From Granulosicoccus antarcticus IMCC3135 (GTDB lineage: Bacteria > Pseudomonadota > Gammaproteobacteria > Granulosicoccales > Granulosicoccaceae): a stretch of DNA of 64,000 nt. The notes under the pieces are model-generated. The model ran no database searches. It was not told the origin of the DNA and saw nothing but the letters and a program-made list of their open reading frames with translations. Made by a program: the position numbers and the translations under genes. Positions 53,691-62,594 of this stretch are shown here, one piece after another. Location of the stretch: contig NZ_CP018632.1 in assembly GCF_002215215.1 (NCBI RefSeq), positions 4,150,501 to 4,214,500 of the forward strand, read 5' to 3'. Position 1 is the stretch's first letter; every line of letters begins with the position of its first letter.

Positions 53691-54753
53691 TCCAAACGCG
53701 GGGGCACCCAGCCGTCGGGGTGGTGCCGGCCCTTCTGATCACAAGGGTCTGATCATCAATGGGGTGACGATCATGGCCCCCGTGCACACTGCCAGTGCTT
53801 ATGCCTCGCCCTATTTGGCGCTTGCACCTGATGAGGCCGGAAACAGCATCGTCCAACGTGAGGGATGCACGGTTGGCACTCTCAGTTTCCCGGCACAGCC
53901 CAGGTTCTATGACCTGCAAACCGCTGACGGCATTCCCTACCAGCAGATAGCCTTATTACACGGCACCGATGTATTGGCAACCACGGTATTGCAGACTTGC
54001 ATTCGCTATGAGAGCCGACGTAAAACCTGTCGTTTCTGCTCTATCGGACAATCATTGGCCGCAGGCAGAACGCTGGCACACAAGTCACCAGCGCAATTGG
54101 CAGAGGTGGCCAAAGCTGCCGTCGAACTGGACGGTGTCAAGCATATGGTCATGACCACCGGTACACCCAACCGCACGGACAGGGGCGCAGCGGTGTTGCT
54201 CGAATCGGTCATAGCGGTGAAGGCCGCCGTTGATCTGCCCATACAGGTGCAGTGTGAGCCGCCCGATGACGATATCTGGTTTCAGAGATTACACGATGCC
54301 GGTGTTGACTCCCTGGGTATGCATATGGAAGCGGTCTCGCCTTCTGTACGTGAATCCATCATGCCAGGCAAGGCAGAAGTCCCAATCGAGCGCTACCTTG
54401 AGGCGTTCAGGGCGGCGGTGCCGGTGTTTGGGTACGGCCAGGTGTCAAGCTACATCCTGGCAGGGCTCGGCGACACGGCGAGCGAGATTCTCGACATGTG
54501 TCGAACACTGATCGACATTGGCGTCTATCCCTTCGTTGTGCCATTCGTGCCTATCGCAGGCACGCCACTGGAGGACCACCCGGCTCCGCTACCGGCTTTC
54601 ATGCACGAAGTGCTGGAACCGTTGGGCCGCATGCTGAGCCAGGCTGGCATGAGCCGGGAGTCCGTCAAGGCAGGCTGTGCTCGTTGTGGTGCCTGCTCCA
54701 GTCTTTCCACCTACGAAAAGCAGGTCCCACAGCTCACCGAGGTGCTCAACTGA
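53614..54753 (+). CDS. Radical SAM protein of the Nit1C cluster (MSMEG_0568 family)
   Basis: Protein of 379 residues. It matches the radical SAM enzyme conserved in Nit1C clusters. The candidate cluster cysteines are Cys129, Cys139 and Cys142 in [14 protein letters not shown], spaced CX9CX2C instead of the usual CX3CX2C, and a late GCARCGACS may hold an additional metal site. SAM-binding and substrate regions ([30 protein letters not shown]) resemble biotin-synthase-like enzymes. ATG 53614 is preferred; ATG 53635 is possible. The reaction is unknown. Its stop overlaps the acetyltransferase start by 3 bases. Confidence 0.88.
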   Translation: MTQDAITMNPQTLINELQSYGLRLVDPNAGAPSRRGGAGPSDHKGLIINGVTIMAPVHTASAYASPYLALAPDEAGNSIVQREGCTVGTLSFPAQPRFYDLQTADGIPYQQIALLHGTDVLATTVLQTCIRYESRRKTCRFCSIGQSLAAGRTLAHKSPAQLAEVAKAAVELDGVKHMVMTTGTPNRTDRGAAVLLESVIAVKAAVDLPIQVQCEPPDDDIWFQRLHDAGVDSLGMHMEAVSPSVRESIMPGKAEVPIERYLEAFRAAVPVFGYGQVSSYILAGLGDTASEILDMCRTLIDIGVYPFVVPFVPIAGTPLEDHPAPLPAFMHEVLEPLGRMLSQAGMSRESVKAGCARCGACSSLSTYEKQVPQLTEVLN

Positions 54754-55295
54754 TGTACGAACCCTTCAAACCCTTTGTCTCTCCCACGCATCGAGTCTGC
54801 ATCGCCTCGCAAAACTGGCAACGAGCCGCTGCCGCCCAGCTTCGCCGGGATGTCTTTTGCACAGAACAAGGCATTTTCACGGACGATGACAGAGATGAGA
54901 CAGATCAGCTGGCGACACCTATCGTAGCGCTCTCCCGATTGCTCGGCGATGATGATCATGTCATTGGTACAGTTCGGATTCACCCGGCAGCATCTGCGAC
55001 AGAATGGTGGGGTTCACGACTTGCAGTATCATCAGCCTATCGGCGTCAGGCAGGACTTGGCACCTCCCTGATCAGGTTGGCTGTATCCACGGCACATGCA
55101 AGGGGCTGCACCCGATTTCTGGCCCATGTGCAGGCGGGCAATGTCTTGTTGTTCCAGCGGCTGCACTGGCACTCATTGGGTGAGATTGAGCAATACGGCA
55201 AAGCCCATCATCTGATGGAAGCCGATCTTGCGCACTACCCACCGGTGCATGATGAGATGCTGAGCACCGAGCAACGTACGGCGGCGGTTGCATGA
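54753..55295 (+). CDS. GNAT acetyltransferase of the Nit1C cluster (MSMEG_0567/Sll0786 family)
   Basis: Protein of 180 residues with a GNAT fold. It has LRRDVFCTEQGIFTDDDRDETD, VIGTVRIHP and the acetyl-CoA-binding RRQAGLGTSLIRLAVSTAHARG. It belongs to the N-acetyltransferase found in Nit1C clusters; the acceptor is unknown. The start is ATG 54753, which overlaps the radical SAM stop (TGATG). Its own stop overlaps the next gene's start by 4 bases. Confidence 0.9.
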   Translation: MYEPFKPFVSPTHRVCIASQNWQRAAAAQLRRDVFCTEQGIFTDDDRDETDQLATPIVALSRLLGDDDHVIGTVRIHPAASATEWWGSRLAVSSAYRRQAGLGTSLIRLAVSTAHARGCTRFLAHVQAGNVLLFQRLHWHSLGEIEQYGKAHHLMEADLAHYPPVHDEMLSTEQRTAAVA

Positions 55296-56284
55296 ATGAG
55301 CAACAAACTACGTTGAGGCTATTGGCTCAACGCCTGGCCGACAGCGCAGGATTGCGGGGCAAAGAGGATATTCAACCGGTTGTCAGGGCATTGGGCATCG
55401 GTGATGGTGATGCCATTCGTGTGGGTGATGATACCGCCGCCATCAAAGTGGATGGCGGCTGGAACTTGCTGGCTTGCGAAGCGATGTTGCCTGCATTCAT
55501 CGAGCAAATGCCCTGGTTTGCAGGCTTTTCGTCTTTGTGGGTCAATGTCTCAGACATACAGGCCATGGGCGGTCGGGCCACAGCCGTCGTTGACGCCCTC
55601 TGGGCTCAGGATGCGGGTCAGGCAACCCTTGTCCTCGATGGCTTACGGGCTGCCTCTGCATTGACCGGGGTGCCCGTTGTCGGTGGACATGCCAACCTGC
55701 AGTCGCCTCATCTGGCGCTATCGGTGTCGGTACTCGGATTTGCCAAGCAACTATTGACAAGCTTCGATGCACAAGCTGGCGATCAGCTGGTTGCGGCCAT
55801 CGACCTGCGTGGCAAACAACACGCACCCTGGCCATTCTGGGATGCCGCCAGTGATGCACCGATGGAACGCATACGAGCGGATCTTGAGCTGATGCCCACC
55901 TTGGCAGAGAGCGGTCTTTGTGTAGCGGCAAAGGACATCAGTCAGGGAGGCATCATTGGTACCTGTGCGTTGTTTGCAGAAAGTTCCAGAGTAGGCATGA
56001 CGCTGGATATTGATGCGATACAAAAGCCTGCAAATTACCCATTGGAACAGTGGTTGTGCACCTTTCCCAGCTTCGGCTACCTGATGGCGGTGCCGCCCAA
56101 AAATGTTGACGCGCTCAAAGATCATTTCATTGCCCGGGGAATATCCGCGCAGGCTATTGGCAGCATTGATAACACGCAGACACTGGCCATACGCCAGGCA
56201 GCTCAGCGGGAAGTGGTGCGTGATCTGAGCCGTCACCCACTGACTGGTTGCGCATCCTCTGCAAGGCAAACGTTGAGCGCCTGA
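55292..56284 (+). CDS. AIR-synthase-like protein of the Nit1C cluster (Sll0787 family)
   Basis: Protein of 330 residues of the PurM/AIR-synthase superfamily. The ATP-binding half has VGDDTAAIKVDGGWNLLACEAML and WVNVSDIQAMGGRATAVVDAL; the C-terminal half has AKDISQGGIIGTCALFAESS. Superfamily members use ATP to activate an amide, formyl or selenium group. In Nit1C the substrate is unknown. The start overlaps the acetyltransferase stop (ATGA). Confidence 0.9.
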   Translation: MNEQQTTLRLLAQRLADSAGLRGKEDIQPVVRALGIGDGDAIRVGDDTAAIKVDGGWNLLACEAMLPAFIEQMPWFAGFSSLWVNVSDIQAMGGRATAVVDALWAQDAGQATLVLDGLRAASALTGVPVVGGHANLQSPHLALSVSVLGFAKQLLTSFDAQAGDQLVAAIDLRGKQHAPWPFWDAASDAPMERIRADLELMPTLAESGLCVAAKDISQGGIIGTCALFAESSRVGMTLDIDAIQKPANYPLEQWLCTFPSFGYLMAVPPKNVDALKDHFIARGISAQAIGSIDNTQTLAIRQAAQREVVRDLSRHPLTGCASSARQTLSA

Positions 56285-56351
56285 GACTGTGTGCTGCACG
56301 AAATGATATCCACTGTATTCCACGACAATTTCACACAAAGAGCTACTTGAC

Positions 56352-56630
56352 ATGCCAGAAACTCATATGGAAATTCGCTGGCCGGACCAGAGTACCGAAT
56401 CCTGCTACTCCCCCTCGACAGTCATAGGCGAGTACCTGCAGGCGGGCAAGGACTATCCACTCGCAGAATTTGTCGAACGGTGCGATCAGGCATTGAACGA
56501 AGCCAGCGAACGGGTACGCAAGAAATATGGTTACGCCTGTAGTGCCGCCAGCGACCAGAACGAACATATCAAACGCCAGGCAGCTAAACAGCCTGCCGGC
56601 CAGGTCAACGTCTTGAGAATTCATTCATGA
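56352..56630 (+). CDS. Nit1C small protein, MSMEG_0570 family
   Basis: Protein of 92 residues typical of the MSMEG_0570 family: MEIRWPDQSTESCYSPSTVIGEYL, then YPLAEFVERCDQALNEASERVRKKYGYACSAA. The C-terminal CSAASDQNEHIKRQAA is also typical. Function unknown. It is always found with the other Nit1C genes. Its stop overlaps the flavoprotein start by 4 bases. Confidence 0.88.
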   Translation: MPETHMEIRWPDQSTESCYSPSTVIGEYLQAGKDYPLAEFVERCDQALNEASERVRKKYGYACSAASDQNEHIKRQAAKQPAGQVNVLRIHS

Positions 56631-57901
56631 AAACACACTACATACCCGTCGTCATCGTGGGTGGCAGTCAAGCGGGCCTGGCAGCCAGCTATTGTCTGCA
56701 GCAACGCGGTATCGAGCATATTGTCTTTGAACGCAATACGGTTGCAAATGCATGGCGCGACATGCGCTGGAATACGTTCTGCCTGGTGACACCCAATTGG
56801 CAATGTACGCTGCCAGGGTTTTCCTACACCGAAGAATACGGTGGCAGCGACCCGGACGGATTCATGCTGCGCGATGAAATCATCAGTTACATCGAAGCCT
56901 ATCGAGCCTATTTCAACCCGCCATTACATGAACACACCCCTGTACACAGTGTCACCTCACATGAAGCGGGATTCGAAGTGCTGGCCGGCGATCAACGCTA
57001 TCTGGCCGCGGATGTCATCGTCGCAACCGGTGCATACCATCTGCCTAAACTGCCCGGCTTATCGGCAGATTTGCCTACCCATGTGCTTCAGCTACATTCT
57101 TCCACCTACAAGGATCCGGCACAGTTACCGCCAGGCGATGTGCTGGTTGTCGGCAGCGGTCAGTCCGGATGCCAGATTGCCGAGGATCTGCACCTGGCTG
57201 GACGTCGGGTTCACCTCGCTCTGGGTAGTGCACCACGCGCTCCCCGACGTCATCGAGGGCGAGATGTGACAGCCTGGCTGGTTGATATGGGCCATTACGA
57301 CATTACCGTGGATGATCACCCACAGGGCGAGGCGGTAAGGCACAAAACCAACCACTACATGACGGGGCGAGATGGAGGGCGTGACATCGATCTGCGCCGC
57401 TTTGCACTGGAAGGCATGCAGTTGCATGGACGCCTGCAGGCGGTGACTGAAGACCAGATAGAATTTGACGACACAATGCTGGCGAACCTGGATGCTGCAG
57501 ATGCTTCTGCCGAGCGAATAAAACAGGAAATCGACAAGTGGATCGCCGCAAACGATATCCATGCACCCGATGCCGAGCCGTGGTTTGCCTGTCATCAGCC
57601 TGAGGGGGGTAACAGTTGTATCTCTCTGGGTTTTGATGAACCACAGAATCTGGCGGCCGTTATCTGGGCAACAGGCTTCACCAGTGATTACCCCTGGCTG
57701 GAGGTAGCAGCCTTCGACGAGAAGCAGCAAATTGATCACTGGCGCGGTGGTTCTCGACAGGTGGACGGACTATGGGTGCTGGGTCTGCCGTGGATGGTGA
57801 CGTGGGGCTCTGGTCGATTCTCTGGTGTCGGTCGTGATGCCCAGTACGTGGCCACGCGCATCAGCGAGCGCAATCATCAACCCCAAGCCTCATCATTGTG
57901 A
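56627..57901 (+). CDS. Flavin-dependent oxidoreductase of the Nit1C cluster (MSMEG_0569 family)
   Basis: Protein of 424 residues resembling flavin monooxygenases. The FAD site is IPVVIVGGSQAGLAASYCLQ (residues 6-25) and the NADPH site is DVLVVGSGQSGCQIAEDLHL. It ends GLPWMVTWGSGRFSGVGRDAQY. It closes the seven-gene cluster and probably oxidises the nitrile or amine compound that the others handle; this is inference. Confidence 0.9.
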   Translation: MKTHYIPVVIVGGSQAGLAASYCLQQRGIEHIVFERNTVANAWRDMRWNTFCLVTPNWQCTLPGFSYTEEYGGSDPDGFMLRDEIISYIEAYRAYFNPPLHEHTPVHSVTSHEAGFEVLAGDQRYLAADVIVATGAYHLPKLPGLSADLPTHVLQLHSSTYKDPAQLPPGDVLVVGSGQSGCQIAEDLHLAGRRVHLALGSAPRAPRRHRGRDVTAWLVDMGHYDITVDDHPQGEAVRHKTNHYMTGRDGGRDIDLRRFALEGMQLHGRLQAVTEDQIEFDDTMLANLDAADASAERIKQEIDKWIAANDIHAPDAEPWFACHQPEGGNSCISLGFDEPQNLAAVIWATGFTSDYPWLEVAAFDEKQQIDHWRGGSRQVDGLWVLGLPWMVTWGSGRFSGVGRDAQYVATRISERNHQPQASSL

Positions 57902-57963
57902 CCCAGGTCTTGACTTCACAAGCCAGGAAAACTGATATGACGTGCAAGCACACCTGGACGCTT

Positions 57964-58002
57964 TATGGTGTCAACACCTTATTGAAAAAGGTTGACGCCA
58001 TA
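57964..58002. promoter_or_regulatory. Inverted repeat in front of the MocR gene
   Basis: TATGGTGTCAAC (57964-57975) and GTTGACGCCATA (57991-58002) are inverted repeats matching at 11 of 12 positions, 15 bases apart, ending 2 bases before the TTG start of the MocR gene. It may be the regulator's own operator, since bound protein would block the start of transcription or translation. Confidence 0.6.
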
Positions 58003-58004
58003 CC

Positions 58005-59372
58005 TTGACGCAAATAATTGAATGGCTTCCGCAACTCGATGAACAGCGCCCGTTTTATCTGGCGTTAGCAGACAGTATTGCCAGGGATTTGAGTACAGGA
58101 CGCCTGAATTCAGGTGATCGCCTGCCCAGCCAGCGTTCCCTGGCCGAGCAACTCGACATGAATTTTTCCACCGTTGCTCGTGGCTACCGAGAAGCCCAGT
58201 CTCGTGGATTGATCAAGACGCGCGTCGGCTCAGGTACCGAGGTGATCGGTCTGGCAGACTCTCAAAGTGCCCGGGCACAGCGAAGAGATCTATCGGACCG
58301 ATCTATGAACCAGGCTCCGGAAACTGAAAACCCGGTGTTGCAGATGCGCATGATGCAGATCTGGAACGATGTGGGTGAAGAGCTCAGGGCTCTGATGCGC
58401 TACCAGTCTTCAACCGGGTCAACAGAGGACAAGGCTGCAGCCCTGCGCTGGGTTGCCAGACGCGGTATCGAAGCCAAATCGGACCAAGTGCTGGTAACAC
58501 CCGGTACCCATGCCGCCATGCTGGCGATACTGCGAGCCAACACGCAACCTGGTGATACGGTCTGTTGCGAGAACATTACCTACCCCGGTATTCGGGGCCT
58601 GTGTAATCTGCTGCAGCTGAAGCTGCGAGGGCTCAGTGATGACAAGGAAGGCCCAAGCCCCACGGAATTGAGCGACTGGGTGGCCAAAGAGAACGTTCGT
58701 GTGTTCTATACCAACCCCGATGTCCGCAATCCGACCACACAAACCATTAGCCCTCGCAGGCGTGCAGAGCTTGTTGATGTATGCCGACAAAATCGTATCG
58801 TCATTATCGAGGATGATGCTTACGGCTTTTTGATGAATGATGCGCCCTCCACCCTGGCTATGCTGGCACCCGAACTGGTCTATTACGTGGCCGGATTGTC
58901 CAAGTGTCTGGGTGCGGGTCTACGTGTCGCCTACCTCATTGTCCCGCCCGATACGGCAACGTCCAGCATTGATACGCATTTGAAATCAAGCAACGTCATG
59001 GTCTCGCCTTTAACCACGCGCCTGGCCACACGCTGGATCGAAACCGGTGTCAGTGATGAGATACTGCACCAGATTCGTAGCGAGTCGATACAACGCCAGC
59101 TACTAGCCCGGCAGATCCTGCCAGCAGGCAGTTTTGATGCACATCCTGAGGGATTTCATTGCTGGGTAAGAGCCCCTCGCGAATGGACAAGGCATCGGAT
59201 CGTGGACTGGATGCGAGGCCATGCCCTGGGGGCCGTGGTCAGTGATGTTTTCGTCATGCACGGCCAGGCGCCGGAGGCATTCAGGCTATGCCTTGGTGGT
59301 GCCGCCTCACGGCATCAGACTCGCAGCGCTCTGACATTTCTGCGTGATGCCTACGACACCCCACCTTCATGA
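58005..59372 (+). CDS. MocR-type GntR/aminotransferase regulator
   Basis: Protein of 455 residues: GntR winged helix (SIARDLSTGRLNSGDRLPSQRSLAEQLDMNFSTVARGYREAQSRGLIKTR) and a fold-type I aminotransferase domain with the PLP lysine in AGLSKCLGAGLRV and the aspartate in VIIEDDAYGF. MocR proteins control amino-acid, vitamin B6 or taurine genes using PLP chemistry. The start is TTG 58005; a TGA stop four codons upstream rules out a longer protein. The inverted repeat at 57964-58002 touches the start. Confidence 0.88.
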   Translation: MTQIIEWLPQLDEQRPFYLALADSIARDLSTGRLNSGDRLPSQRSLAEQLDMNFSTVARGYREAQSRGLIKTRVGSGTEVIGLADSQSARAQRRDLSDRSMNQAPETENPVLQMRMMQIWNDVGEELRALMRYQSSTGSTEDKAAALRWVARRGIEAKSDQVLVTPGTHAAMLAILRANTQPGDTVCCENITYPGIRGLCNLLQLKLRGLSDDKEGPSPTELSDWVAKENVRVFYTNPDVRNPTTQTISPRRRAELVDVCRQNRIVIIEDDAYGFLMNDAPSTLAMLAPELVYYVAGLSKCLGAGLRVAYLIVPPDTATSSIDTHLKSSNVMVSPLTTRLATRWIETGVSDEILHQIRSESIQRQLLARQILPAGSFDAHPEGFHCWVRAPREWTRHRIVDWMRGHALGAVVSDVFVMHGQAPEAFRLCLGGAASRHQTRSALTFLRDAYDTPPS

Positions 59373-59400
59373 GTTGCCAGAATCCATGCAAAGACGACGC

Positions 59401-60351
59401 TCACCCCGGCCCTTCTCGTCCAGGCTCTTCGGCTCGCAGTTGAAACACATCCGGATCAGCAAACTCTGCGATCAGCCACTCGGTCAACGCCTGCGAGGCC
59501 CAGCTGCGCATGTGATTTGCAGGCTCGTATAACGCGTAGCACTCTGACATATCCACGCTCGTTTTAAAGGGTCTGACCAGCCGTCCATCAGCCAGCGCCT
59601 CACCCACCAGTCCATCGTGAGCCATGGCAAGCCCTTCGCCTGCCAGTGCGGCCCCGATCGAGATCGCAAATGTGGAGCTCATGTGTACCTTGAGAGGCAA
59701 GACGGGCTCACGCGAGCCTTCATGCGCAAGTAACCAGCTCTGCCAACTGGACAGAACTCCGACGCAATCAAACAACGGCAACTCATGCCACGGCTCGCCG
59801 TTCTGGATACGCTCTGCAAGCGCGGCCGTGCAAACCGGAAAGGCTCGCTCCTGAGTCAGTCGCAATCCATCCTGACCAAAACCCTCGGGCCGTGTGAAAC
59901 GTATTTCAACATCAGCCATCTGTGCGGTTTTCTCAGGATCCCACACCGGTGTGACGATATTCAGGCGAAGCTTGGGATGGGCCGAGGCAAGAGCGCCCAG
60001 CCTGGGTGTCAGTCGCAGTACGGCAAATCCCATACTGCATTGAAGCGTGACTGCACGCGTGCGCTGGGCGTCCCCGCCTCGTCCCACAAACGGCTGAGCG
60101 CCTGCGGCAAGCACGTTGAAGGCCTCGCGAACAGCAGGCAGGTAATTCGCACCATCCTCGGTCAGCGACAAGGCTCGGGTATGTCGTACAAACATGGGCT
60201 TGCCAAGGAAGCTCTCAAGACTACGTACGTGCTGTGATATAGCCGATTGTGTCAGATGCAGCTCAGTGGCCGCAGCGGTAAATGACAAATGCCGGGCAGC
60301 CGCTTCGAATGCGCGTAACCAGGTCAATGGTGGCAATGCGGGCGTGGACAT
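59401..60351 (-). CDS. LysR-family regulator (GcvA-like)
   Basis: Protein of 316 residues: N-terminal helix-turn-helix (LTWLRAFEAAARHLSFTAAATELHLTQSAISQHVRSLESFLG), followed by a type II binding fold with VTLQCSMGFAVLRLTPRL. LysR proteins activate or repress a divergent operon when a small ligand binds. It shares a 125-base control region with the class II aldolase and dioxygenase genes. Confidence 0.92.
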   Translation of the reverse strand: MSTPALPPLTWLRAFEAAARHLSFTAAATELHLTQSAISQHVRSLESFLGKPMFVRHTRALSLTEDGANYLPAVREAFNVLAAGAQPFVGRGGDAQRTRAVTLQCSMGFAVLRLTPRLGALASAHPKLRLNIVTPVWDPEKTAQMADVEIRFTRPEGFGQDGLRLTQERAFPVCTAALAERIQNGEPWHELPLFDCVGVLSSWQSWLLAHEGSREPVLPLKVHMSSTFAISIGAALAGEGLAMAHDGLVGEALADGRLVRPFKTSVDMSECYALYEPANHMRSWASQALTEWLIAEFADPDVFQLRAEEPGREGPG

Positions 60352-60476
60352 GGAGCGATCTTCTTAGGCATACGGATGACATTAATAATACTTATGTATC
60401 GCCCTCAAATCTATCGCTTGTCCCTCACAAGAGGCAAAGCTAGTCTCCTCATGAATTAGCCAACACGAGAAAACTT

Positions 60477-61241
60477 GTGACCATGGGAATTGCCAGCATC
60501 CAATCAGCCGCTTTGAACTACCCGGTAGAACGGGTTGATATGGCCATAGCATTTCGTTCAGCCGCAAGACTGAACCTGCATGAAGCGGTCGCCAATCATT
60601 TCTCCCTGGCTGTCAATGACAGCGGCAGCCAATTTTTGATGAATCCCAATCAACGGCATTTCTCGACCTTGTCGGCCTCGGACCTGTTACTGCTAGACGC
60701 CAATGATCCACAGGTCATGGATCGTCCGGACGCACCTGATCCAACGGCCTGGGGCTTGCATGCCATGGTCCACTCGCTGGTGCCACATGCTCGCTGCATC
60801 ATGCACGCCCACCCCATTTTCTCCACGGTACTGGCCAGCCTGGCCGACTCGCGTTTGCCTGCTATCGATCAGAATACAGCCACCTTCTTCGAGCGTGTCG
60901 TAATTGATGAAGAATTTGGTGGCCTTGCCTTTGAAGCAGAGGGGCGCCGCATAGCCGCTCAATTAGACGATCCTGAAAAACGCGTGATGGTCATGGGCAA
61001 CCACGGGGTTCTGGTCATCGGCGCCACCGTCGCTGAAACATTCAATCGTCTCTACTACTTTGAACGCGCTGCCGAAACCTATATTCGTGCCTTGCAGACG
61101 GGTCTGCCGCTGCGAGTAATACCCGATGATATCGCTGCCAGAACGGCCGCAGAAATTGCCGATTACCCCGGCCAGGCTGAATTGCACCTTGCAGGCATGC
61201 GCGCGGTGCTCGACAGCCAAGGCGATGATTACGCTCGATAA
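60477..61241 (+). CDS. Class II aldolase/adducin-family protein
   Basis: Protein of 254 residues with the zinc-binding MHAHP of class II aldolases (residues about 108-112), a distal NHGVLVIGATV and an N-terminal AAARLNLHEAVANHFSLAV-like stretch. The reaction may be retro-aldol cleavage of a phosphorylated sugar or another carbonyl step; some members are dehydratase- or decarboxylase-like. The start is GTG 60477 or ATG 60483. It is 30 bases upstream of the dioxygenase gene. Confidence 0.87.
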   Translation: MTMGIASIQSAALNYPVERVDMAIAFRSAARLNLHEAVANHFSLAVNDSGSQFLMNPNQRHFSTLSASDLLLLDANDPQVMDRPDAPDPTAWGLHAMVHSLVPHARCIMHAHPIFSTVLASLADSRLPAIDQNTATFFERVVIDEEFGGLAFEAEGRRIAAQLDDPEKRVMVMGNHGVLVIGATVAETFNRLYYFERAAETYIRALQTGLPLRVIPDDIAARTAAEIADYPGQAELHLAGMRAVLDSQGDDYAR

Positions 61242-61271
61242 CAACTTGATAGAAGATAAAGAGAACAGACC

Positions 61272-62408
61272 ATGTTAGATGACAACCTTGCACCCTCCGA
61301 AATTCCCACCGTCACACTCGCCGAGAAGGGTCTGCACATCCCCCTTTCTTCGGGTAGTTGCTATTTCAATTATTACTGGCTGCGTGATGCCGATCCCACC
61401 AACATTGATCCGGCCACCCGAGAGCGTATTTTCGATATAACCGAGATTGAAGGTGGACCGGTCGCCAGTTCGGCATTTCTGGAGGAACAGACCTTACTCA
61501 TAAACTGGGTTGGCGAAAGCCATGTATCCAGAATACCCTTGACGATGCTCGATCAATTCATGGTATCGGGACGTAACCCTGACCCGGCGATGATCCCGCG
61601 ACGACTCTGGAAAGCGGGAGCCTATGATACATTCGCCCGATTTGAGCAGAGCGACATCGAGGCGTCGGATTCGGTTCGTCAGAGCTTTGCACGCGCATTG
61701 ATTGAAGATGGCGTTGCGCTAGTCACAAAGATGGAAGACAGCAATGAGGCCCTCACCCGGCTGGCAAACCAGCTGGGTCAAGTGACCCCGACAGCCGATG
61801 GTCACTATTTCGACGTCAGGCTTGAAATTGCCCCCACCAACCTTGCTTATACTGCCCGCGCCCTGGAATTTCACACCGACCTTCCCTCAGAAGACGCAGC
61901 ACCTGGCGTACAGTTTCTACATTGTCGAAGCAATACGGTTTCGGGTGGTTATAGCCTGTTTCTCGATGGCGCCGCAGCCGCAGAAGCTTTTCGTGAAAGT
62001 GACCCTGCAGGCTTCGAACTGCTAGCCAGCCATGACATCCCTTTCTTCCGTCGCAATGTCGACTGGGACTACCGGGCCCATCAACGAGTGATCGAGCTGG
62101 ATCGAGACGATCAAGTGTCGGGACTCACCATATCCCAGCATCTGCAAGACACCATGGACCTGACACAGGACGTGCTTGATGACTACTACCCGGCTTTCTG
62201 CCGCTTCTTGTCGCTGTTGAAAGAAGATCGTTTCGTAAACCGTTTCCGGCTCGAAGGTGGCAGTTGCATCGTATTTGACAATCATCGCGTTGTACATGGA
62301 CGCGAGGCTTTTGAGGCCAACAGCGGATCACGTCACTTGCGAGGCTGCTATGTTGATCGCGGCGCATTGCGCAGTACTTACCGCACATTGGTAAAACGTA
62401 GCGTTTGA
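61272..62408 (+). CDS. Gamma-butyrobetaine dioxygenase-like Fe(II)/2-oxoglutarate enzyme
   Basis: Protein of 378 residues of the TauD/GBBH family. The N-terminal domain has FNYYWLRDADPTNIDPATRE; the catalytic jelly-roll has HTD (in LEFHTDLPSEDAAPGVQFLHC) and the late His in NHRVVHGREAF. GBBH makes L-carnitine from gamma-butyrobetaine using Fe(II), 2-oxoglutarate and oxygen. In many relatives the WLRD is followed by cysteines that bind zinc; here the sequence goes WLRDADPT and has none, so the structural zinc site is absent. The substrate may differ. Confidence 0.85.
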   Translation: MLDDNLAPSEIPTVTLAEKGLHIPLSSGSCYFNYYWLRDADPTNIDPATRERIFDITEIEGGPVASSAFLEEQTLLINWVGESHVSRIPLTMLDQFMVSGRNPDPAMIPRRLWKAGAYDTFARFEQSDIEASDSVRQSFARALIEDGVALVTKMEDSNEALTRLANQLGQVTPTADGHYFDVRLEIAPTNLAYTARALEFHTDLPSEDAAPGVQFLHCRSNTVSGGYSLFLDGAAAAEAFRESDPAGFELLASHDIPFFRRNVDWDYRAHQRVIELDRDDQVSGLTISQHLQDTMDLTQDVLDDYYPAFCRFLSLLKEDRFVNRFRLEGGSCIVFDNHRVVHGREAFEANSGSRHLRGCYVDRGALRSTYRTLVKRSV

Positions 62409-62517
62409 TAAATACGCCCGGTAGACGTTGATTGACAGTTGTTTGTCTGGTCAACGCTCTACTGGCGAAAGCGCTCTACCTGAACGCCTGAGCTTGCACA
62501 ACGATAATCAAAGGCAC

Positions 62518-62548
62518 AAAAAAACCCGGGCAAACCTCAACCCGGGTT
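62518..62548 (-). terminator. Rho-independent terminator of the aquaporin gene
   Basis: On the minus strand AACCCGGG pairs with CCCGGGTT (62541-62548 and 62523-62530, 10-base loop) and is followed by seven T's (A's at 62518-62524 on the plus strand). This is a standard terminator, 47 bases after the aquaporin stop. Confidence 0.9.
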
Positions 62549-62559
62549 GATAGTACGAA

Positions 62560-62580
62560 GCCTGTTGTTATTCAACAGGC
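62560..62580 (-). terminator. Second hairpin after the aquaporin gene
   Basis: GCCTGTTG (62560-62567) and CAACAGGC (62573-62580) form a perfect 8-bp stem with a 5-base loop, 15 bases after the aquaporin stop. It has no T-run, but with the following terminator it forms a double stem. Confidence 0.65.
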
Positions 62581-62594
62581 CTGGTGTTCGAAAA

